From Scilla litardierei (taxonomy: Eukaryota; Streptophyta; Magnoliopsida; Asparagales; Asparagaceae): 64,000 nucleotides of DNA. The position numbers and the translations under genes are program-made. The stretch is taken from positions 134,304,448-134,368,447 of the forward strand of contig CM061136.1 of NCBI GenBank assembly GCA_030789695.1, given 5' to 3'. Below are positions 1 to 10,215 of this stretch, piece by piece (position 1 is the first letter of the stretch; each line of letters starts with the position of its first letter). The notes under the pieces were generated by a model. It was not told where the DNA came from, did no database searches, and was given only the letters and a program-made list of their open reading frames with translations.

Positions 1-195
1 ACTTTGTACTTGTTGGATATTATATCTCTAATTTAATGAATGCAACTTCCTTCCTGTACCTCTGTTGTTTCGAACTTTAATAATGCAAGAACCTGAAAAT
101 CTTTTAAAATGGTACCTCTACAGACGCTTATTGGGTCCGAGCTTCTCAGCTCTGGCCTAAACGGGCCTTAGTCACGCTTCACCTCTGTCCATTTT
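1..195. other. unclassified AT-rich left edge
   Basis: No coding region or repeat structure is recognisable here. It precedes the part that matches the inverted copy near 11.6 kb, so it is either flanking DNA or a diverged start of the LTR fragment to its right. Confidence 0.4.
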
Positions 196-204
196 GGGAA
201 GCGG

Positions 205-395
205 GACGTGACAAAGCTCCAACCGGTCTCCTCACCCGGCCCGCACCAAGATCCAACCGGTCGGCACCAAGATCCAACCGACCACACCAAGATCCAACCG
301 ACCGGTTCATACTGACCGGGTGAAACCCCCGCATCGTGCTGTAATTTTGTGAAGCAGCTCACCCGACCGGTTGACTTGTTAACCGATCGGGTGAT
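205..395. repeat. inverted-repeat array in family A LTR
   Basis: Repeated half-sites of the type ACCGGTCGG / CCAACCGACC. The last module (about 358-393) reads CACCCGACCGGTTGA, a short spacer, then TTAACCGATCGGGTGA, which can pair as a hairpin. The array ends just before the TATA box at 404. The inverted copy at 11160-11620 has the same kind of modules. Confidence 0.75.
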
Positions 396-403
396 GTCGT
401 TTT

Positions 404-413
404 CTATAAATAA
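404..413 (+). promoter_or_regulatory. LTR TATA box, family A
   Basis: CTATAAATAA follows the inverted-repeat array by about 10 bases and is followed by CCCTAGGTTTCC. The inverted copy has TATATATAG followed by CCCTAGGTTT at the same place, so the position is conserved. Confidence 0.6.
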
Positions 414-1313
414 CCCTAGGTTTCCCAGATTCGGGAGTTGGTTATTTTTTACTGTTTTCTTCATTTTGTGACGGCTGTAATTTTCCTGTTTTTGTAAGTT
501 TTCGGATCTTTGTAAAAATTTAGTATTATCTTAATTGCTCTACTACCTTCGCATTCCTATCGTCTGATTATGATTTTAACGGTTCATTTTTGTTTAGATC
601 GCTTTTTAATGAATATTTGTGAGTAGTTCCCAAATCTGGGATTTTGGCGGAAACCCCTTCGGGGGCTCTTCCTGATGCATCCATAGGGTTAGGAAATCGA
701 TAGGGATTAGGAATCTAACGATTGCGCGGGGTGTTTTATTGTCATCGGCGGGAAAAAGACCGCCTTTGACCGTTGGGCCAATGGGGAATAAACTTGGCGG
801 TTGACTCCCTAGCCATAGCTCACGCCCTTAGCATAGACGCCGAATCCTAGCGCGCGGGAGCGGCAGGATGAGGCGTTGGGAGTTATCGTTGCGAGCTTAG
901 TGCTCCCGAAATCGATTAGTGTTAATGGACACGGGAGTGCCCACTGATCGAACCCCGGAAGTCCAGTGTATCATCCTGGGCACCGACCGGAATATCGGGC
1001 CCATGGGATGCCGGTACCACTTTCAGAGGCAACGTCTCACCATTAGACCCTAATTCTGATCGCCATCCTACCCGTAGGCCGTATCGGCGAGAGTCTCTTG
1101 TTGGAGTGGAAACCAAAGTCCCGGGTTTATTTTCTTATTGTTCATACCTTGCATTCCTTTACCGTAACAACCCATCAACCGATCCGGGCTAGCTCGCCCA
1201 CGGGGTGATTTCAGTCATCCTTGACATAAGCACATCCTAGCCTCCCTGTGTTCGACCCCCAAGCCACACTACAACACCGTGCGCTTGCGGTTACAAATAT
1301 CTAAACCCTCACG

Positions 1314-1439
1314 CGGGTCCCCCGGCCATTTGCGGCTCGCAAACCGGGGGCACGTCAGCTGACGATGGGACGAGCTGGGGAGGAGGGGGCCAGGGAGGAG
1401 GGGGACATGGGGTGGGGGTGGGGGAGCAGATGGTGGTTG
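1314..1439. other. G-rich sequence left of the CACTA element
   Basis: G/A-rich, low-complexity DNA that continues on the far side of the transposon (8838-8982, same GGGGAGGAGGG character). It is therefore the insertion site of the CACTA element. Its minus-strand reading is proline-rich but shows no recognisable gene. Confidence 0.5.
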
Positions 1440-1455
1440 CACTACAACAAAACTA

Positions 1456-1850
1456 GTCATTTACAACTTTCATAAGACAACGTTTCTATTTAGTTAGTTG
1501 TAATAAATGGTAACCACAACTTTTTTTTTCCTGAAAGTTGTAAAAAATGTTTATTACAACTTTTTTTTCCTGGGTAGTTGTAAAAATTGGTTATTACAAC
1601 TTTTTATTCTGGAATAGTTGTAAATGTTAATTTGATAAGACAACTTTTTTTCTTTGAAAGTTGTAAATAATGTTTATTACAACTTGTTTTCGTGGATAGT
1701 TGTAAAAATGGGTATTACAACTTTTTTTCGGAAATAGTTGTAAATGTTAATTTTGAAACCACAACCTTTTGTTTTTTGAAAGTTGTAAAAAATGTTTATT
1801 ACAACTTTTTTCGTGAATAGTTGTAAATGTTAAAAATTGGAGTTACACAA
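1456..1850. repeat. left subterminal repeats of the CACTA element
   Basis: Repeated units of TTACAACTTTTTTT...(A/G)TAGTTGTAAA at about 40-70 bp spacing, in both orientations. In CACTA elements such subterminal motifs bind the element's DNA-binding protein; that role is inferred from the family. Confidence 0.75.
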
Positions 1851-2010
1851 ACAATTAATTAGGGATTCTATTTGCACTTCAATATCTATTAATGAACTTT
1901 AGCTTTTTCCTTCATACATATATGTTCTTGTATAAATGCCTAAAATCTTGTTATTGTTTTTCCTAATCATGTCTCAATTATTTTCACCTAGCAAACAAAA
2001 ATGATTGAAG

Positions 2011-2238
2011 CACTACTACAATATGCCACAATAGCGACAGTCGGGCTAACCGTCGGTAATATTGATGCATGCACCAACAGTTATGTCCGTCGGTGTATTC
2101 AAGACATTTTAATTTATATTTATCAATTGAAATATAAAAGAAATATTATATACCCGAAATTTTCCCTCTAATTGTTTTTCACTGCGCGCCTATTTTTGGC
2201 CCCAAAATTTCCCCCTTCTTTTTCTAAATCCTCTTCCT
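2011..2238. mobile_element. internal CACTA-end-like sequence, second family
   Basis: CACTACTACAATATGCCAC at 2011 followed by AGCGACAG...ACCGTCGGTAATAT resembles the terminal region of a different CACTA family from the one enclosing it. No matching right end was found, so it is a captured or solitary end. Confidence 0.5.
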
Positions 2239-2640
2239 CACTACTACAGATTTGGGCTTGGGTAACACCACTTAGATAGCGCTTTTTAAAAGCGCTATCT
2301 AAGTGAGCTCTTGTATAGCGCTTCTGCACTTATAGAAAATAAAAATAAATCAAAATTACGGTAAAAATCACTTAGATAGCGCTTTTTGTTATAATCCAAG
2401 TAATAACTTAAATAGCGCTTTATTTTAGCGCTATCACTACTACAGATTTGGGCTTGGGTAACGCTACTTAGATAGCACTTCTAAAAAGCGCTATCTAAGT
2501 GAGCTCTTGTATAGCGCTTCTGCACTTATAAAATATAAAAATAAATCAAAATTAAGATAAAAATCACTTAGATAGCGCTTTTTGTTAAAGCGCTATCAAA
2601 GTGATACCTTAAATAGCGCTTTATTTTAGCGCTATGGTAC
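2239..2640. repeat. tandemly duplicated CACTA-end-like unit, third family
   Basis: Two direct copies of about 196 bp (2239-2434 and 2435-about 2635), each starting CACTACTACAGATTTGGGC. Each carries several palindromic AGCGCTAT / ATAGCGCT motifs as subterminal-like repeats. Such motifs are typical of CACTA ends. A true element would have one such end on each side, so the tandem arrangement is unusual. Confidence 0.65.
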
Positions 2641-3390
2641 TAATCGTTACATAAACACTTGTATTAAAAAAATACAAATACTTAATTCCTTACATAGCGC
2701 TTAAGCGAAAATATCCCGCTTTTGGGGGCAAAATTTCTCGACTCCCGCTGTTTCATGTGACCTGCTAAAAGTTCCACAAGCCTCTCGTTTCCAAAGGAGC
2801 CCTAAAATTTCCCACGACCTCCCAATCTGGCGGCGACCTTCCCCCATCGACAACCTCTCCCCCCATCGGCGACCTCCCCCCATCGGTGCTCTCGTCGACG
2901 GCGGTGATCTGGGGCGGCATCAGCACCGTCGCCCTCGCCCAGTTCTTCCTCTTCGGCGGAAAGGTACCAACAAGATCCACTTTTTTATTGATTTTCATTT
3001 TATCAATGTTAAACAGATTCGATCTCTATCAACTTTAGATCGTTCGGGGTAAAACGATTTGATTTCAAATCGATTTTTATTGTTATAATTAGGATAGAAA
3101 GAAGCTCGGCAGGATTATTTATTTGATTTTTATTCTACACGAGCAAGTTTAGAACTTTTTGTTCCTAATATTGCAAAAAATATAAACTCGATCATTTGAT
3201 TCTATTAAGTTAATTTGCTGGTAAAACAGAAGGGTAACATCTTAATAATTTGGAGTTTCTTCTTTCTCGTTGAGGATTTCGACAATTTGGGAGCGATGGC
3301 GGTCGATTTGTACGGCATCGGGGTCCATCGGGATTTGAGATCAAAGCGGGATTTCATCCGGGTCGAATACGGTTTTTAGGTTCCTTGTCC
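2641..3390. other. transposon interior; possible captured first exon
   Basis: From about 2740 to 2958 the sequence is GC-rich. The plus-strand frame ends ...VALAQFFLFGGK just before a good splice donor (GGAAAG|GTACC at 2958/2959), which looks like the 3' edge of a captured exon, though I do not recognise the gene. The rest (2960-3390) is AT-rich intron-like DNA with no gene seen. Confidence 0.3.
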
Positions 3391-3399
3391 GGATCAATC

Positions 3400-3942
3400 G
3401 AGATTTGGAATCAAGCCAGGCCTTGCATTTGTCCGAATCAATTGAAGCTTTGTTGCCCCTCTCGGCCAAATCTTTGCTCCCCTTGCTACAGAGTGAAACC
3501 GGCCCTATCATCCATGCTTTCTTGCTGCCTGATTTCTCCCACAGTTGACTGTATTGGCCCTCCAACTCGTCAAAGCTGATGATTACTGTGACATCGGATC
3601 CGAGCACAGACTCTGTGATCTCCCTCTCAAGCTCTTGATTCTGTTGTTGCATTGCTTGAAACTGCGCTGGCAGCTGCGCCTTGGTGATCTCAATCTGCTG
3701 ATGGCTAATGATGTTGACGGTAGGGAATCGATATTTTCGCACCCCTCGGGCAGGCCAAAGTCGGCTGAATGGAACGGGAGTGGGATGAACTGGATCGGGA
3801 GTTTGGATTCCTGGATCCGGTCTGCGGTTGGTTTGATGCGCAAGAAGTTGGCCGGGGTTGTGATCAGCGAGACTGTAACCCCGCGATGGGCGAGGAGGCG
3901 GCAATGTCGATCATGGGGATGATGTGGCCTTGGGCTAGCCAT
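3400..3942 (-). pseudogene. UGT73-type UDP-glycosyltransferase fragment (captured)
   Basis: Read on the minus strand, the piece starts with ATG at 3942. It shows the N-terminal motif LAQGHIIPMIDIA in one frame, then after a frameshift RLLAHRGVTVSLITTPANF, then FGLPEGCENIDSLPS. These are characteristic of plant family 1 glycosyltransferases of group UGT73, which transfer sugar from UDP-sugars to small molecules in the cytosol. A further frame change leads to IEITKAQLP and then ISFDELEGQY, IGPVSLCSKG and ERGNKASID, which normally lie about 200 residues into the protein. Roughly 100 residues between these blocks are missing. The C-terminal sugar-nucleotide (PSPG) motif is absent. It is non-functional as a protein; an antisense or small-RNA role is possible but not shown. 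Confidence 0.8.
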
Positions 3943-5512
3943 GGTATCAGAACAAAGTGTAGGTTTTTGCCTGGTGAATGGCTGTTGGTTTTCTCCATTG
4001 TCTTTTAGAGTTTGGTTTTGAGACACTTCAAGAAACTGTGTCATTCTTATATATATATAGACATTGCCTAGTTCCTTGATGACCAATGCAAAGTAGTGAA
4101 GTTTATATATATAGACATTGCCTAGTTTCTTAGGTAATGTTACTTCGTGCTACTTTGATTATGTTTTTCAGGTCTTTATCGTGTTGTTAGTTATTTGCAA
4201 AGATAAGTGTTTCTCCTTGAATTTCCTATCTGTCATTTACTATTTTTTGTTAGGAGTGCATGAATGGTTCTACATTTTTAAAATACATAGCCGTACCCAA
4301 ATAGGGGTTTCTCATCTTGGTACGGACAAAACAAATACCATATCTTAGTGTCCAGATAGTATAAGAAAAGTGTTCTAATTTTAAACCTTAAACATTTTGT
4401 TACCACGGTCCTCAATTCAACATTTTGTTACATGTTCTGTTCAAGAATTTTTGAGCCCTTGACATTTGAGCCCTTTTATGGAAGGTGTTTTCGGGTGGTA
4501 ATTGTGATATTTACCTTAATCTTTCACCTATCACGTTGTAGTTTCCGGTGTCTTTTTTAAGCCTTTGGTTCAACCTGAGCCTAAAGTAATGGGATTGCAA
4601 TTGTTTGTTTGTCAAGCAACTGAACAAAATTGATGGACCTTCATGCCTTGAGCACATGAAATTAATTTGGTGCAGTAACATTTATGATTCCTGATTGTCT
4701 ATAGAGCATCCATACAAAACACGCATAATTTCTCTTCCTTTTTTTTGTTCTTTTGAGTTTCATTTTGGATTGCTTACATATCCTATGAATTTTGTTAAAA
4801 TTTTGACTCTCAAACTGTTATTTGGATAGGATATGTCAAATGGGAGAGCAGACACAGGTAAGCCAAAGTTTTTTTGTCAAAACTGTAGAGGATTTGTCCA
4901 ATCTTGAAGGATATATATGTCAATGGCTCTGGGAAAATTGTCCAATCTTGAAGGATTTGTTATGCAGGTAACTAATTCTATTGATCTCTTGAAGCCAGCC
5001 TATAAATAATTTGGAAATGATTAGGGTGCTAATGCTGCCATATATACTTGAAGATACAAATTATTGGAAGAACATCAAGCCTATCTTTAACTTTAATGTT
5101 GTTAGCTTGGTGTTTTGTGAAAATGGTCCTTGTTACACTTATTGCATCCGAATTTGAGGGATATGTAAGGTTTTTTGGCACTATGATTTTATTGTTTAAA
5201 TTTATTTGCATGCTTATTTATTTACTAATACTGATTTATTGTTGGTGTGTTCTTCTTCACGTGCTATGCATAGGATATTTTGAAATATGAATTGTGAATG
5301 ATGAACTGAATCAAAATATGGATACATGTATGTGCTTTCACCTATTGCACTTGTTTAATTTGTTTATGTTACATATGAATAGGCTAAAAACTCGGAATAA
5401 ATTAATTGCCTCTTAAAGCCTCAGATTCTCTACTTCAGATTATTATTATTTTCCCCCCATTCATTTATTCCTTTCATTTTTTTTTGCTTAAACCGTGTCA
5501 TTTCATTTGCAG
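3943..5512. other. transposon interior, AT-rich, no gene seen
   Basis: Intron-like AT-rich sequence between the UGT73 fragment and the next exon-like piece. Two short direct repeats occur near 4050-4130 (ATATATATAGACATTGCCTAG) and around 4895-4955 (GTCCAATCTTGAAGGAT). No domain or RNA gene recognised. Confidence 0.4.
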
Positions 5513-5697
5513 AGATGACAAGCAGGTTATGGAGAATGTATGCGGAACCAGAATTTTACAAGTGGGAGAAAACTGTGCTTTGGGATATGATTGAACCTTA
5601 CAGGCGTCCGCGGTCCTTCACACCTCTTATATCCATCTATGTGGCTGCATTTTATACTGGTGTCGTTGGAGCAGCCATAACAGAGCAACATTATAAG
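5513..5697 (+). pseudogene. captured exon of an unidentified small plant protein
   Basis: The block is bounded by a pyrimidine-rich splice acceptor (...TTTCATTTGCAG) before 5513 and a donor (AAG|GTATTT) after 5697. It is open throughout and begins with ATG at 5515. The peptide of about 60 residues has a charged, aromatic N-terminal half (WEKTVLWDMIEPYRRPRSF) followed by one hydrophobic segment (TPLISIYVAAFYTGVVGAAI) that could span a membrane. It looks like a genuine conserved exon, but I cannot name the gene. The following exon is missing, so it is a fragment carried by the CACTA element. Confidence 0.55.
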
Positions 5698-6271
5698 GTA
5701 TTTGACATTGAGTGTTCTGATCTTGATTCTGTTTCATTCTAAAGTATATTTAATTTTAATTAATCCTTTAGTCCCAGTCTCACAGCATGGTTACTGAACT
5801 AAGTACTTCCTGAGTCCCTTATATTTTGTACTTCCAGTAAGAAATCATAGTCCGGCAATAACAATTGTGAACATTTTCTTTTAAAAGAAAAGGGGCAAGA
5901 GAGTGAAACTGTGAAAGCAAGGGTATAAGCTACGATGGTTCGTTGGGCCATGGAGAACTTTTGGTACTTTGGGTATTATTTCTCTCATATGTAGGATCAC
6001 CTACATTTATAGGATAATTATAGGATAAATGTGCCAGATACAAATTATGGAAACATCAACTTTGCCCAATAACATTATTATAGGAAGAGATGGAAGCCTA
6101 GAAATTCCAAATTTGATTCGGATTCAACAAGATACAAATTATTGGCTTCCAAAGAACAAGAAAGTCCGGGTATGTTTGATTTCCTTTATTTTTTGACCCA
6201 TTTGGGAGGTTTCGAGTAATTCTGTGCGATTTTTCAAAAGAACTGAGTGTCCTATTTAATGGCCTGCATAG
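5698..6271. other. intron-like spacer
   Basis: AT-rich sequence between captured exons of different genes, with no coding or RNA feature recognised. Confidence 0.35.
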
Positions 6272-6663
6272 GTCATCAGGTTGCCGATACATCTTCATGT
6301 GATGGACAACAGCAGTTAGAGAATTCAGCTGAAAAGGATCCAGAAAGCCTCTCTGATATTGATGATTCTGATGTTTGTATCACATTATGGAATTTTATCG
6401 CTTTTTATGCCTGTGATGGCATTTTCTTTGTCTGTCTCTGAAGCTCTATTGTACAAAATATGTCATGCATGCACCTGGAAGTCCACATATTGCATATATG
6501 CATATATGCATATCTGGCACTTGTTTTTTTGTTCATTTGCAAATACCGGGTTTTGGTTTAGTTAATCATGGTAATTATGTAGGTTGATGTGTATCTACAC
6601 AATGAGCAGGAGACACTATATAAAAAGATTATTTGGGAAAAAATGAATAAAGAGTATCTTGAG
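6272..6663 (+). pseudogene. BRF1: captured exons of Brf1 (TFIIIB subunit), TBP-binding region
   Basis: Two exon blocks with canonical borders: 6272-6372 (after ...TGCATAG, before GTTTGTATC) and 6583-6663 (after ...TTATGTAG, before GTGAAGC). The first encodes ...DPESLSDIDDSD, and the second continues in phase as VDVYLHNEQE...KKIIWEKMNKEYLE. The run 'SDIDD-x-x-V-D-x-Y-L-x-N-E-x-E...K-x-x-I-W-E-x-x-N-x-E-Y-L' is the signature of the Brf1-like TBP-binding domain of the RNA polymerase III initiation factor TFIIIB. Only this small part of the gene is present: no cyclin folds and no zinc ribbon. It sits inside the CACTA element between fragments of unrelated genes, so it is a transduplicated piece, not a working gene. 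Confidence 0.72.
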
Positions 6664-7416
6664 GTGAAGCATTTTCTTAATTTGACACCAAAACTAGGGG
6701 CTATTATTTTGTCGTTACATTGCTTTATTGTTGATGATTAGTGTAACTGTGTAAGTTCATTAAAATATTTTGACTTAATTGGTGATCTGATCTAGTTATG
6801 AAGATGCCCTCTTATTAATTTGCTAAGCAACTTGTGTTTTACTACCACATTGATCCTTAAATTAGTGTCACATGGTTTGCATAAAAGCATCATCATATGA
6901 TATGTGATAATGAGTATCTCATCTTATACAAATTGTGATGCAATCATTTGTAAAATTTGGACCCTTTTTCATCCAGCATTTAAAATGCCTTTACTTTTGC
7001 CCCAGTAATAAAACACTCAACACCCACTGCACAGGGAGGGGAATGTTGGGTTTTGCATGTCTGCATCTAGTTTTTACCATATCTTGGTGTAATGTTCCAT
7101 GCAAATCTTATAATCCACCTTTTATTGTGTATGGCCATGCACAAATTTACCTTGCCTGTGGTATTTATATGGCTTGTGTATAACTTCGCTGATTCTGTAT
7201 GGCATTTATGTATGTCTTGATAACAGGTTCAGTTTGTGTTTAGTAGTTAACTCTGTTCTTAAATTAATTTGTTATATCTTCAGTGTGTATTATTGGTATT
7301 TGAATTCATATGCTTCCAGTATTCTTTTGATTGAAATGTTCTCATAAATGATACGTTATGTCTTCCTTTTGCGCATTCTTCTCTTCCCGTGTAACAGTTT
7401 CGTTGTTAATCAACAG
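6664..7416. other. intron-like spacer
   Basis: AT-rich DNA between the Brf1-like and AAA-ATPase-like exons; no coding or RNA feature recognised. Confidence 0.35.
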
Positions 7417-7690
7417 GTTGAAGGTAGCGCAGTGCCCCAGCTGAGACATCTGAAGTTGGAAGACTTTATACAATCGAAAGCCAAGGTACACTGATTTTAT
7501 TTTTATTTCATTTTATGTAACTAGTATCCCTTCATGTATGGCTACATTTTTCTCCCCCCTGTTTGTGTTTGGTATTTCTAATTTTTCTGCCGTGTAGGTT
7601 GGTGCTTCCGTTGCATACGACGCTGCGAGTATGAACGAACTTAGGAAATGGAATGAGATGTATGGGGAGGGCGGCAGCAGGAAGAAATGT
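7417..7690 (+). pseudogene. captured C-terminal exons of a DAA1/MSP1-like AAA ATPase
   Basis: Exon one is 7417-7485 (after ...AATCAACAG, before GTACACTG) and reads ...QLRHLKLEDFIQSKAK. Exon two begins at 7598 after ...GCCGTGTAG and reads VGASVAYDAASMNELRKWNE, then MYGEGGSRKK. The pattern 'L-x-M/L-E-D-F...V-x-A-S...MNEL-x-x-W-N-E-x-Y-G-E-G-G-S-R-K-K' is the C-terminal tail I know from plant AAA-type ATPases of the DAA1/ATAD1-like group. The ATPase core (Walker A and B) is absent. After about 7690 the frame runs into unrelated sequence and stops near 7773. It is a captured fragment inside the CACTA element. Confidence 0.65.
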
Positions 7691-8279
7691 TCACAAGTTG
7701 GGAATTGCTTTTTTGATTGGAATATGAAGATTATAACTAGAACGCTGCCAGGGGGTCTCACGAGCATTGGCTGAGAATTCCAGAACCCTAAGGCTGCCTT
7801 CACATCTGCACGAGGGGTTAAGCTCCATTCGAAATGCAAAGATGAGGTTTTGGATGCGTCATCGAGCAAGAGGCAGAGAGGCTACTTCAATTATACTATT
7901 GATGCAGGTTCCCTGGTATTGATCAAATAGCTTGCATTATCACATCTACTGTAGACAACCATTTGGTAATAAAAGCAATACACTATATTTATACAATTTT
8001 TATCTTTGTTGCTTGAATTTTGAAGGCTACTTCAATTATGATACTTGTAAAGTCTAATTTTTTGACATCGACAACTTGTGTAGCAACAACTTGTGTAACA
8101 ACTTATGTAATAGTGTTTTTGGTAATGTAATACTGGTTTTGGTAATTATTATGTATAAATTTTTAATTAATATTGTTTTTGAATAATATTATGTGTGTGT
8201 TTATCATGATGTGTATAGCTACTGCAGGGAGATTTGGAACAGCTATAACTGCGTATTTTTTTTTAATTTTGTGCTTTTT
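7691..8279. other. transposon interior, no gene seen
   Basis: A short G/C-balanced stretch (to about 7910) could be a further captured exon, but it is not recognisable. The rest is AT-rich and leads into the right subterminal repeats. Confidence 0.35.
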
Positions 8280-8837
8280 TCGCAACGTTTAATAAAAGTT
8301 GTAGTAGAGTTTACAACAACTATTTAAATTAGTTGTAATAAAAGTTTTTACAATCTTTTATAAAAGTTGTACTAGCAGTTTACACAACTTTTAAAAAAGG
8401 TTGTAATAGGGGGTCAGACAACTTTTTAACAAACGTTGTGATATGCCAAGTTGTAATAGGGTCGACTCATTCGACCACTTTTTCTGCATGTTGTAAGAAA
8501 AAGTTGTTATAGATACATATTACAACGTTTTGAAAGGTTGTGTAAACTTTTATTACAACTTTTATTAAAAGTTGTAATAGAAGTTTACACAACGTTTATA
8601 AAAGGTTGTAATATCTTTATACACAACCTTTTCGAAAAGTTGTAATATAAGTTTACACAACTTTTCCAAAAAGTTGTAATATGTATCAATTACAACTTTT
8701 TCTTACAACATGTAGAAAAAGTGGTCGAAGGAGTCGAACCTATTACAACTTCGCATATTACAACGTTTGTTAAAAAGTTGTCTGACCCCTATTACAACCT
8801 TTTTTAGAAGTTGTCAATGACCATTTTTGTTGTAGTG
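8280..8837. repeat. right subterminal repeats and end of the CACTA element
   Basis: Dense repeats of ACAACTTTT / AAAAGTTGTAATA in both orientations, mirroring the left end, closing with GTTGTAGTG. Stretches from 8420-8510 and 8690-8790 are inverted copies of each other (for example GTCGACTCATTCGACC... against ...GGTCGAAGGAGTCGAAC). Confidence 0.75.
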
Positions 8838-8982
8838 TTGGGAGTGACGGATGAAGGGAGCGGGGGAGGGGGCAGTGGATGAGTGGAGGGGCTGGGGAGG
8901 AGGGTACATTGGGGTAGGGGCATGGGCGAGGAGAGAAGGAGAGGCTGGGGTGGTGGCGAATGAGGAAAGCGAGGGAGGGGGG

Positions 8983-9550
8983 TTTCACGCCCCCACTTCC
9001 CATTATACTTGGGAGCGAGGATGCGAGCGGGTACGCATGGGCTGAAGCGGTGAAGCTCAAACCCAATAAGCGTCTGTGAATAATATACATACCAGGAACT
9101 TGCAAGCATTTCAGAAACAACAAAATTAACTATAGAATCAAAGCCAACATACAGACATGAATACACAAAAGTAATAAGGCCCAAAGCATGACCAACAACA
9201 GAGTTCTACAAGAGGGTACACACCCTACAAAAGCACAATAAACGAAACTCTAAACAACAGCAGGAAGTGCTCAGCAACTAGTCCTCTATGGGGAGAACTC
9301 CTGGATCAGTGTACTCCTGGTCCTGAGGGTCAGTCTCCTAAAGCAGCTCATCCTCGCTATAACCTGTCTCATGACCTGTTATACATTTCAAATAACATGA
9401 AAATGTATGTTAGCAAGGGGCCCTTGGCAAGCGAAAGTGAGAGTGGGACCCTCAGTAAGGTTTTCAAAACATTACATGGCATTTTAAACAATATGAATAA
9501 TGAACCGATTACAATTTCTATGCAGTTTGAACAGAAATAAATTTAGCATG
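8983..9550 (-). mobile_element. Tekay-like 3' LTR, part 1
   Basis: Matches 40061-40627 base for base over most of its length (CCCCACTTCCCATTATACTT at the start, TTTAGCATG at the end). It is interrupted at 9550, where the matching copy continues as GGCAGTTCTAG; that continuation is found again at 22494. This is therefore the distal part of the left (3') LTR of the large minus-strand gypsy element. Its outer end near 8983 lacks a clean TG terminus. Confidence 0.7.
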
Positions 9551-10215
9551 TGACTCGTGGTGAAAAGTGTATATTTATACCCCCTAACTACCCCTATTTT
9601 GTGCTAAAGATTCGGCGTAATCTTACTCTCTTAAGTATATTATCACTTTATGTTTCATACAGAGCTTATTTGCATTTTTTGCACAAAACAGCATTATATG
9701 GACTAATTTCTCCTTCCCCTATTTTTCAGGTACTCCTGGGAGTCTTGGGAAATTTCCAGAATTTTTTGGGATTTTTCTGGGATTTCTAGGTATTTTGGAC
9801 GAATTATTTGGAGGAGAAAAGAAATTTAAAAAGGGAAATTAGGATTTTTTTAAAATCAGCCCTCGCCACGTGGCGCCATCTGGGCATGCCACGTGGTGTG
9901 CTTTCAACAGTTCATGCCCGAGCCAGCGGGCGGGCAAAAGCGGGCAGGTCGGGCGCGATTGTTTCACCCGACCCGGATCCGCACCGATGTGTAAGTGAAG
10001 CGCACGCGAGTTTGCAGGTAGCGGGTGCACGACGAGGGCTGGATCCGACCCGGGAGCAGTTTGAAGAGGAAAACATGCGGGCGGCAACGGGTTTGCAGGC
10101 ACAGAAACCTGCACCCGATGGCGAAGTCAGGCCCGTTAAGCCATTTTCGCCTTATTTCGACATTGGGGGGCGATTTCCAGCGGATTACTCTTGGTTTTTG
10201 ACGTCCACTAGTTTT
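9551..10215 (+). repeat. left LTR (partial) of the Athila/Tat-like element
   Basis: Aligns with 20788-21440 with modest divergence, including the GC-rich block with CCCGACCCGGATCCGCAC. The match stops just before 10216, where the family A LTR has inserted. The remaining ~1 kb of this LTR is not found farther right. Confidence 0.85.

Larger units (their letters stand above)
196..1313 (+). mobile_element. LTR fragment, family A (Ty3/gypsy Athila/Tat-like), truncated
   Basis: The segment from about 600 to 1300 matches 10230-10940 in inverted orientation, including the GTGAGTAGTTCCCAAATCTGG stretch, the CCTGTGTTCGACCCCCAAGCC stretch and the terminal GTGCGCTTGCGG. It carries an inverted-repeat array (about 200-395), a TATA box and a transcribed-region-like tail. 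LTRs that end with a 'tgtgttcgac...gtgcgcttgcgg' sequence are usual for plant Athila/Tat-type elements; this is family knowledge. No coding region follows. The left end fades near 196, and the right end stops near 1313 at a G-rich sequence, before the TG/CA terminus seen in the other copy (10216), so this is a truncated or recombined LTR. Small ORFs inside are not credible genes. Confidence 0.7.
1440..8837. mobile_element. CACTA (En/Spm) transposon, non-autonomous, carrying host gene fragments
   Basis: The element begins CACTACAACAAAA and ends TTTTTGTTGTAGTG, a terminal inverted repeat of the CACTA superfamily. It is flanked on both sides by TTG, the 3-bp target duplication expected for this group. 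Both ends hold many copies of a subterminal motif around ACAACTTTT / AAAGTTGTAA (about 1460-1850 and 8290-8815). No transposase (TNPD-like) ORF is visible, so mobility would need an autonomous partner. The 7.4 kb interior contains exon pieces of unrelated plant genes (UGT73, Brf1, AAA ATPase and an unidentified small protein) with splice sites preserved, and ends of other CACTA families. This is the 'Pack-CACTA' or transduplication pattern known in plants. Confidence 0.9.

Noticed and set aside
922..1460. Small frames near the left edge, including a proline-rich one
   Set aside because: They lie in LTR or G-rich flank sequence, have no domain, and recur only because the repeat recurs.
8770..9184. 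Proline-rich minus-strand frames spanning the CACTA right end
   Set aside because: They cross an element border and a low-complexity purine tract, so they cannot be a conserved gene.
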